Positions 56,455-64,000 of a stretch of 64,000 nucleotides of DNA are shown here, piece after piece. Both the position numbers and the translations under genes were made by a program. The stretch spans positions 3,722,001 to 3,786,000 of the forward strand of contig CAIIXF020000009.1 in assembly GCA_903813345.2 (NCBI GenBank). The letters run 5' to 3'. The notes under the pieces were generated by a model. It ran no database searches, was not told the DNA's origin, and worked only from the letters and a program-made list of their open reading frames with translations. Within the stretch, counting starts at the first letter, position 1; each line of letters starts with the position of its first letter. The DNA is from Owenia fusiformis (taxonomy: Eukaryota > Annelida > Polychaeta > Sabellida > Oweniidae).

Positions 56455-59315
56455 TGTCGCGACCCTCGTGTGGTAGCGTGGTTTGAGGGTCGTAAACAGA
56501 ATACAGTCTAAAAGTCAATCGTTTGATTTTGTGTTTCAATTGACTTAGTTTCGGAACAAGTTCAAGTAAAAGTTGAAAAGTGTATCCCCTATTTAATTGA
56601 ACAACATCTGTGTTCACAGTACCTAACAAAATGGGATAAAGTGGGGATAAATATATAGGGGATAAAATTGTGATAAATTTTGCGATGAAAATTTACGGGA
56701 TAATTTAGGGATAAATTCTGGGATAAAAAATAATTGGGATGAAGTGGGACAATTTCGGGATAACAGTTACGGGATAACAATATCTAGGTATAGGCTTAGT
56801 TAGATATCTCAGTGTTCAATGTAAATTTTATATTTCTTAAAAGCAAATGGCAACAAACTCAAGATTCTTAATATGCCCAGTGATAAGTTGCATCAAATAA
56901 GTATGAAATTAGGGCGTGAGTATGACCAGGTGGAAGTCAAGTTGCAGCCACTTGAGGGCTACAATGGGCTTCAAGTTGTCACTTTTCACAATTAAAGTGG
57001 GAAACTTTGTAATGCTTAAAGTAGGGCTTTTTCAAATCAGGAGTCTGTCAAACTCATCAGGGGATAATATTACTAATTCACCATTTAAACACACAAATAA
57101 CAAAACAGTGGAAGTAAATGGATTTTTATATAATGTTTAAAAACGACTCTATTTCTATTACTATTCTACACAAAAGTTACAAAATCAGTATAGTCAAATG
57201 ATATATCAAGTACTCAAATGATCTCTCATACACAATGCACAAAACAGCAAAGTCAGTGGAAGTTCAGTAAATCAATTTGCAATAAAGCCCAAAATGTGTT
57301 TCTTTCCAAAAATGTAATTCAATTCAGTTCAGCAGTTCAGTTATGTATGATCTCTAGTTGGGTTGAAATCACCTTCCTATACTACTCACATGAAAAGTGG
57401 AATGTAGTTTTCCCCTCAATGAGCAAACAAAAGGGTAAGGTATTAAGTATTCTTGCATAAAATCTGTCTATAATCGAAGAACTATATGGAATATAGTTAA
57501 CATAGATATTGACCAGATATGGAAACTAAATGGGGAGGGGTAGATGGTAAACACTGACCAGAACCCCATACAAGCAAGTGTCAGGTTAAAAGACCCTAAA
57601 TGGAATCTATACCAACTCAAGCTATGTAGTCAGGGGGTGGTCATAGTGTCTAGACAGCATCTCAAATAGGATTAAAGCCTTATGAGCTGGCTTCAATACT
57701 GACTTTGACTCTGCAAGTACTGGGTGCAGAATCAGTGATCAGCTGTTTGATTATGATCAGAAAGAACGCTCGGGATCCCTTTTAAAATACCCAGGCATGA
57801 ACATACACATATAAAGATACAAAAGTGTGTTTTCTAATGGGTCAATAAAAGTTACTTTGGCAAATAAAATTAATACAGTTTCAAGTTGAATTTAGGGGGG
57901 GGGGTCATAAAGATTATTCAATGGAACCCCAGGAACATTGACTCTGGTTTAGAATAAGTTACATCGGTTCCTAAAGACCATAACTTTACGTACACCTTGT
58001 CAAATGTTCCATAACAATTCCCGGGACCTCTCGAATTTACAATTGTTCAAAACGTTCTCTCTAAATTCAGGTTTATAAATCAAAACAGATATATAATATG
58101 AGAAATCATTCCAAGTTAAAGGATCTAGAATGGCGAATAATGTATCTATTATAAGCAACAATATATAGTAAGGCCAGACGTGTAAAACTGACTAGAAATA
58201 AATACAATCAGTGCTTTTGGTATAACATGTATAAGGGAGGGGTTGCAGTAAATAGTCTAAATAGTAATGGGAAGCCCAAAGAAGCCAAATGGGCTTGAAA
58301 TGGCTTGCCGTGACCTTTGAGGCTTGTCGGCACACAGTGACCCCTGTTCTTATTGAAGTTTCTCCAACCAAACTGGCGGTGAAAAATCACAGAAACAGGT
58401 CCTGGGATTTAAATTAGGGAGTGGGTGATAAAGCCCAATTACAGACAATTATCTGAGAAGGAGCTTTACTGTGTAAGCGGGGGTTATTGCCAGTATGGAA
58501 TAAGACTGAATCAGTTCAAAGCTCAAGCTGATCCAAAAGACGCTAGAAACTTTATATAATCCAAATCAACAGTAGTCCTTTAGCAATAAATCCCCTAAAC
58601 AGTTTTAAATGAGTGTTTATACATGTTATACACGCTAACTCAGATAAAAAAATAAAAGATACTACAGTGGTCAAAAACCTGTCAAAATTACAATAAAATC
58701 AATTCAATTACCTTCCCCAACTTGTTCACCTAAGTTGGTATATCTGTGTTTATATAAATATCCAGTTTTGAGTTGCGTTTTTGAATGTTATAATTCTAAA
58801 AAGTTATACACGTCCGGCCCGTTTCAATGCAATGGAGAGAGTCCCCAGACAAGACAGAATCACTGAGCTAAAACAGCTGATTTCCAGCCTAGCCTCGTTT
58901 TGGATGAAAGTAAACAAACCCAAAGTTTGGCTATCCCTTGAATGAAAGTTTACAGCACAGTTGCTAACATGAAATTGACCAGTTTTATAACAAAAATTAT
59001 ACGCTGTCATTACTCTACACAATTATGGCATAATATATACAAATATAAAGTTTATGGTTACATGATAAAAACAAGTGAGGACCCGAATTCAATGGATCTT
59101 GAATAAATGAAATTGACACTCTCAATTTTAGTCCAGGGCAACTGCCTGTCTATATCAACAACCCTTTTGCAAAATCTTAAAGAGTTCTACATATATTAAA
59201 TACAACACAAATTAGAGTAACTACAAAAAGTATGTAAGTGCAAAAGTGAAACAAAGTGACAATCCTTCAAGGCAATCCCATTACCATGCTCAAAGTAATC
59301 TGAAGGATCGTCACA
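56455..59315 (-). repeat. 3' LTR, about 2.86 kb
   Basis: Its inner and outer ends on the minus strand are TGTGACGATCC and GGTCGCGACA, giving the standard TG...CA termini. The outer end at 56455 is fixed by where the match to the 63603 copy stops; the inner end at 59315 by the polypurine tract. No long open frame was seen. The terminal 330 bp contain an array of TTATCCC words (separate finding). Confidence 0.8.
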
Positions 59316-59330
59316 CTGCTCCCCCTTTTA
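59316..59330 (-). promoter_or_regulatory. Polypurine tract of the LTR retrotransposon
   Basis: On the minus strand AAAAGGGGGAGCAG sits directly before TGTGACGATCC, the start of the 3' LTR. A purine tract at this position primes plus-strand DNA synthesis in LTR retrotransposons. Confidence 0.75.
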
Positions 59331-61114
59331 AAAACAGTTCGTCCTCGAACTCTGAAAATACAAATTCATTTATCAACACATCACCTAAAGTAATTTACTA
59401 GCAACATTGTTCTGACTTAAGTAGTTGATAGACATATGTACACAATAATATATAATCAGTTTACTACTTACATAAAAACCATAAGTCTAAATCAAACAAA
59501 TGTTAGTTTACACCTTTTTAATTTCACACCTATAATACACAACATAGAAAGGTTATCATATAACAGTATTATACAAAATGACGTTAAATGATAAATGTCA
59601 TTTGCAGCATCAGTTGTCTTCTTTGTCCTCTTCTTGCAGATCGTGGTTCTGGGAAGGGGTTGGAGTATTATCCATATTGTTTGCACTAAGTTTATCACGA
59701 GTTCATATCATCACATATATGGATGATGCAGGCATTGTTACTGGTTCCCAATCATAGAATGGGAATATGAATATGTTCAATCAGCATTTGGCAGTGCATA
59801 GTCTCTAGAACAATATAAAGTTGAGATTGTCAGTCATTCTTCATGGCCTTTCTCAATGTGCAGAGGCTTCACAAAACTGCACAGTAATATAAGTATAGAG
59901 TACTTGTCTCTGTTTATAAGCCTTAATTTGCATTGTCAATATTTTAAGTGGCTTCCAATGCCAGTTCATGGGATTCTCCAAATAGTTGGACACACTTTAA
60001 TCAAAAGTCAATCATGATAGTGTTCAACTGTTCACATTACTCTCAGTCAGCAGAGTGTCAATGTTCATTTTGTTGAAGGTCATCATATGGTTCAGGCTGG
60101 ACTGGAATAAGAAGTGTTACAGTCCTGCAAATAAGACTGGTTAATTACAGGTAAATTTTGAATATCACATGATATGATGTGAATTGGCCAAAAATAAAGG
60201 GTTGTCAAATGAGATTGAATCAATCAAACGTATCCTCAAGATATATCCTTTCACAAACAGTTTCCAATTGGAAGGATTCAGATAATATCTCATAACATTT
60301 GTACAGGGAATGATTCAAATTCAGTCACCATTGCCCTTTTTGGTACAAAGGCAGTAGGGAGGGAGGCGAGGTAGGATTCAAACTTGATTGGAACATCCAT
60401 TGCAGAGGATGGGGTCACAAGCTGGGACAGTTGCTTGAAAGTGGAACTGGGGGTATGAGAGGAACCTACAAAGTCAGTAGTAGGGAAACACTTCAATGAA
60501 GCAAATGGACAGAGCTCTTGTCCATCGTGGCACTCACCCCCAGGGGGTCACAAGTTGATCCACCTCATTTAAACAGAAGCAGGGACAAAACTATAATATT
60601 GCAATGTCCTTTGGATTCCAATATACCTGTTACCCCAAGCGTAAACAGGCTTCATGTTTGTAAACATTGGTTGATCAGGCCAATGTTCACAATGAACCCC
60701 ATTGCTTGAGTAAAGCAGGTCACTGGTGATCCATAACATATCAAATAAATAGTTCCCTCTTTGAGGTCATGTCATCACTACCACTGAGCAAAGTGTTTAA
60801 AGCTTTACAAGAATCAAAGCCCCAACAGCTCATGTGGTAGACAGAAGTTGGGAAGCATCAGGAATGGAAACGAAATACTTCAGGAAAGAAAAATTAGTTT
60901 TCTTTCTTACATTCACATAAGTAAGCATACATTTTCTCACTGAGAAAACTGGCTTACATAAACATTAAAGTAGATCATGGGAAATAAGTATAAAGATAAA
61001 GTCATCCGGTTATAAACACAAGTGGCTTCACCAGCCACTCTTTGGAGTGATATAATGTATCTATGGTGGCTTGGACTTACAATACAGATACATTCACATA
61101 AGTTAGCTTGAAAG
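59331..61114. other. Non-coding internal region downstream of gag
   Basis: 1.8 kb between the Gag stop and the polypurine tract. The longest minus-strand frame is about 70 codons (60290-60496) and shows no protease, reverse transcriptase or integrase motif. It is where pol would lie in a complete element. Confidence 0.6.
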
Positions 61115-63460
61115 CTAACTCAACCTACCCTTAAGAGAGGGGCAGGCATTTACACAGTGAGTGCCCTGGCCACATTTGAAGCATACTGTGGCACCAGGAA
61201 CTTTTGAGTTGGGATGTCTTTGGCTACAATCAAATACTGAATGACTTCCCGAGTCACATATTTTACAGTATTTTCTTTTCAGTTTGGAAACAGGTTTCTC
61301 CTCTGTAATAGTTTCAGTCAGATTTCTGGTTAAAGCCTTCATCTTTTGCTCAACTATTTCCATAATATCACTCTCAGAGAGAGATAATGAGGTAGATGAG
61401 TTAACCTGAACAGGAGTTGGAGTAGCACATAAAACAGGGTCTGGAAAACTTTCAAGTCTCTTCTTTCTTCCCTTGAAGAAAGCCTCATATTGCAAAGCCA
61501 TGGTAAGAGCTTCATTGAGACTTTTGGGGTTAGAAAAAGAAAGCTTGGATTCCAGTTCTTCATTATTCAAAGCATCAATGAAGGCCTGTTTAGCTAGGTC
61601 GTCAATTGTCTTCCTTGACATGCCTGACTTCCCAAAGGCTTGTCTTGACAATTTTCTGATATCATGAGCCAACTTTTCAAGAGTCTCATCATTGCCTCTG
61701 AACTTATGTTTAAGCTCGGCACGGGCATGGTTACTTTGTTCAGGAGGTTCATAGTTAATTTTCAGGACATTAATAATACTAGCCAAGGTTGGCAGGTCTT
61801 CATCATCCAAATCATCTAAAACATTGACAGCCTCTCCCTCAAGACTTCTCACCATATAGATGGCAGATTCCTCATCTGTCCAACCATTTATGTTAGAGAC
61901 AAGTCTAAATTGGATAAGAAAAGCCGAGAGACTACACTTTCCATTGAAAAGTGGTGCTTTCATTTCCCTTCTAGAAAACGAATTGCCTCTTCTTTGGTTT
62001 TCAACTCCAGTACAGGATTCCTGATCGGATGTATTAGGACTGGGTATAAAAAGATCATTGGGTTCATCAATCTGTCTGTAGAGACCAAAGGAACATGGAT
62101 TCACTTTTGATCTACTCATATCTCTAGATCTGAGGGGAGGAAAACAATTTTCCATAGCAGATTCATATTCATCAGAATTGTTCATGTAGTAAGCTGGTCT
62201 TTGTCTAGATTTTGCATAGTAAGATGGGCATTTCATACTATTTTCTACATAATCTGGGTCAGAAAAGTCAACAGTTGTTTCATATTCTGGAGAGGGAAAT
62301 AGTGATTCTGCTTGAGAGGATCGAGCATAATCTTCATTTACCCTCTGTTTGAAGGAGAATTGTTGACAAGGTATGTAACCATTACTTTCAATCTGGGCTG
62401 AAATATCATGGGAGGGCAAAGCACTTCTGTTATAGCCAGGTATTTGAGCATCAAGCCATGAAAGTGTCTCCAAATGTGAGTCATAGGTCTGATCCACACT
62501 TTTGGGTAGACAATATGGCTGTCTGCAATTGGCAGAAAACTCAGTGCTTTGAGATGATTTGTCTGATAAACTGAACATATCAGATTTATCAACAACTGGG
62601 ATTTTGCAAGGAGGGGATTCACTAGATTCACATAAGACTCTAGCATTAGGCCTCTTTAAAGCTTGTCTACAAAGACTACTTTCGAATTGGTGCATACATT
62701 CATAACTTTTAGACTTAATACCCGAGTTTGGAACAGTCTGGTCAGTTAGAAATTCAGCATGTTTCAACTTGTCAGGCTCACTTAATTGAGTAATCTCTTT
62801 TGCAACTAAAGGGGCATTTGAAGCCTGGAAAGCCATCTTAAGATCATATGACTGATCAGTTGATGGAGTCTCTTTAGGCAAACATTTCATGAAGTTAGGG
62901 TCATAATACATTGAGGGTGGTATTATATCAGATGGGATCAGTAAAGGGCTTTGCAAAGGCTGTACTGACAGTTCACCCCCATATGCTCCCTGAAGCATGT
63001 CACCTTCATGAGGTGTCAGTGGCATCGGAGCAAGGGGTGGAACCTGGTAGTTGACTTGCACATCCTTTACTACTCCCACTTTGCTAGAATCACCCAACAA
63101 ATCATAGTTTGGCTTTGTATAGTCATATTTTCTCTCTTGTTTGACATTTATTGGGGACTTCAGTGTCAAATTACGGGAATGAGAGAATTCTTGGGTCTTT
63201 GGTCTAAATCTGGGAATGTCAGTTATTTTAATTGGGGGGAGTAAGGGTCTAAATGGAGATTTTCTTTTTACCAGGATCTTGCTTGCTGCAGGAGATCCTA
63301 TTGGCAAAGTATCATCTTGTGCCAGTTTCAAATCTTTATTAAGATGTTGATGGCCCAAAACCACTTCTAAATCATCCAAATACCCTGGTGTTATAGACCC
63401 AAAAGCTCCTGATAGGGACTTTTGACATGGCAAAGCTTTCATTTTGGATTTTTCTGACAT
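61115..63460 (-). CDS. Gag polyprotein of LTR retrotransposon, 781 aa
   Basis: A single intact frame from ATG 63458-63460 to the stop at 61115. Residues 1-495 are a long, probably disordered region rich in P, S, Y and D with no recognised domain. Residues about 500-690 match the Ty3/Gypsy-type capsid pattern (PLFNGKCSLSAFLIQF near the start, then WTDEESAIYMVRSLEGEA and Y-x-x-F-x-x-G helices). Residues 696-725 look helical. Two zinc knuckles, C-x2-C-x4-H-x4-C, lie at about 732-745 and 760-773. Gag packages element RNA into particles. The N-terminal extension is unusual, since Ty3-type Gag is normally 250-450 aa. Confidence 0.93.
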   Translation of the reverse strand: MSEKSKMKALPCQKSLSGAFGSITPGYLDDLEVVLGHQHLNKDLKLAQDDTLPIGSPAASKILVKRKSPFRPLLPPIKITDIPRFRPKTQEFSHSRNLTLKSPINVKQERKYDYTKPNYDLLGDSSKVGVVKDVQVNYQVPPLAPMPLTPHEGDMLQGAYGGELSVQPLQSPLLIPSDIIPPSMYYDPNFMKCLPKETPSTDQSYDLKMAFQASNAPLVAKEITQLSEPDKLKHAEFLTDQTVPNSGIKSKSYECMHQFESSLCRQALKRPNARVLCESSESPPCKIPVVDKSDMFSLSDKSSQSTEFSANCRQPYCLPKSVDQTYDSHLETLSWLDAQIPGYNRSALPSHDISAQIESNGYIPCQQFSFKQRVNEDYARSSQAESLFPSPEYETTVDFSDPDYVENSMKCPSYYAKSRQRPAYYMNNSDEYESAMENCFPPLRSRDMSRSKVNPCSFGLYRQIDEPNDLFIPSPNTSDQESCTGVENQRRGNSFSRREMKAPLFNGKCSLSAFLIQFRLVSNINGWTDEESAIYMVRSLEGEAVNVLDDLDDEDLPTLASIINVLKINYEPPEQSNHARAELKHKFRGNDETLEKLAHDIRKLSRQAFGKSGMSRKTIDDLAKQAFIDALNNEELESKLSFSNPKSLNEALTMALQYEAFFKGRKKRLESFPDPVLCATPTPVQVNSSTSLSLSESDIMEIVEQKMKALTRNLTETITEEKPVSKLKRKYCKICDSGSHSVFDCSQRHPNSKVPGATVCFKCGQGTHCVNACPSLKGRLS

Positions 63461-63566
63461 TCCGGAATATTTTGATCACTTCAATTGGAATATATATTGC
63501 TAGATTGCAATGTATGCAAAATAACAAATAATAAGCAATGGCATAGGACTTGGCTTGGGTCAATAC

Positions 63567-63602
63567 GTAAAGTACTATATCACACCGCTAGGCCAACATT
63601 TC
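63567..63602 (-). promoter_or_regulatory. Primer-binding-site region
   Basis: Just after the 5' LTR end, on the minus strand, GAAATG is followed by TTGGCCTAGCGGTGTGATA. A primer site should start with TGG within a few bases of the LTR, and TGGCCTAGCGGTGTGA fits by position. The matching tRNA was not identified. Confidence 0.35.
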
Positions 63603-64000
63603 TGTCGCGACCCTCGTGTGGTAGCGTGGTTTGAGGGTCGTAAACAGAATACAGTCTAAAAGTCAATCGTTTGATTTTGTGTTTCAATTGACTTAGTTTC
63701 GGAACAAGTTCAAGTAAAAGTTGAAAAGTGTATCCCCTATTTAATTGAACAACATCTGTGTTCACAGTACCTAACAAAATGGGATAAAGTGGGGATAAAT
63801 ATATAGGGGATAAAATTGTGATAAATTTTGCGATGAAAATTTACGGGATAATTTAGGGATAAATTCTGGGATAAAAAATAATTGGGATGAAGTGGGACAA
63901 TTTCGGGATAACAGTTACGGGATAACAATATCTAGGTATAGGCTTAGTTAGATATCTCAGTGTTCAATGTAAATTTTATATTTCTTAAAAGCAAATGGCA
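63603..64000 (-). repeat. 5' LTR, truncated by the window end
   Basis: By eye, identical base for base to 56455-56852 over all 398 visible positions. The remaining 2.46 kb should lie beyond position 64000. Confidence 0.9.

Larger units (their letters stand above)
56455..64000 (-). mobile_element. Young LTR retrotransposon, gag-only, runs past window end
   Basis: On the minus strand the 5' LTR begins beyond the window and ends at 63603, the internal region is 59316-63602, and the 3' LTR is 56455-59315. The visible 398 bp of the 5' LTR appear identical to the 3' LTR, so insertion is recent. The internal region holds one intact Gag frame. No protease, reverse transcriptase, RNase H or integrase frame follows in the remaining 1.8 kb or inside the LTR. 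This layout matches the plant class called TR-GAG: non-autonomous elements that keep gag and use pol proteins in trans. The Gag core resembles Ty3/Gypsy Gag proteins. Confidence 0.88.

Noticed and set aside
59331-61114. Hidden or decayed pol gene downstream of gag
   Set aside because: No protease, reverse transcriptase or integrase motif could be read in any minus-strand frame; frames are short and unrelated.
63550-63602. Possible tRNA gene (GGCCTAGCGGTGTGA on the minus strand)
   Set aside because: No cloverleaf could be completed; its place next to the 5' LTR fits a primer-binding site better.

Overview
This window is nuclear DNA of an animal: AT-rich, with long repeat-filled introns, GT..AG splice sites and invertebrate gene families. 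A marine invertebrate, most likely a lophotrochozoan such as a mollusc, fits the sarcoplasmic-calcium-binding-protein (SCP) genes and the style of the dispersed repeats. That placement is an inference, not a demonstration.

Two host gene loci, both on the minus strand, account for almost all host coding sequence. (1) At 14.9-25.3 kb lies a 17-exon EF-hand gene. Its spliced frame (1776 nt from the chosen ATG, 591 codons plus stop) encodes three consecutive SCP-like modules in one polypeptide. A partial, still open paralogue of the first module (4 exons, 3.65-8.84 kb) sits downstream of it in a segmental duplication (about 3.45-9.80 kb versus 21.04-26.55 kb). (2) At 31.6-55.8 kb lies a complete 19-exon UBE2O gene, the hybrid E2/E3 ubiquitin-conjugating enzyme. 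Its exons sum to exactly 4008 nt (1335 aa plus stop), and the catalytic cysteine is about residue 1030. A tiny possible first exon of a divergent plus-strand gene lies 236 bp from the UBE2O start codon.

The rest is mobile and repetitive DNA. 0.1-3.6 kb: a 1.5-kb TTAA-flanked inverted-repeat element filled with AACGYT-like motifs, a pogo-like remnant and GC-rich MITEs. 4.3-7.0 kb: a 1.4-kb tandem-repeat element and a 5'-truncated L1-like insertion, both absent from the duplicate locus. 11-13.2 kb: a foldback with 310-bp arms. 13.5 kb: a LINE C-terminal remnant. 19.4-19.9 and 34.5-36.7 kb: a family of large imperfect palindromes. 26.5, 29.2, 46.2, 48.0 and 53.0 kb: five minisatellites, one built from a UBE2O exon/intron junction. 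40.0-40.3 kb: a foldback with a 4-bp target duplication. From 56.455 kb to beyond the window end: a young LTR retrotransposon on the minus strand with 2.86-kb LTRs, an intact 781-aa Gag and no detectable pol.

Best candidates for something undescribed: the gag-only long-LTR element, the palindrome family with conserved layout but diverged arms, the exon-junction minisatellite in UBE2O, and the triple-SCP fusion gene. All homology calls come from reading motifs; no database search was possible.
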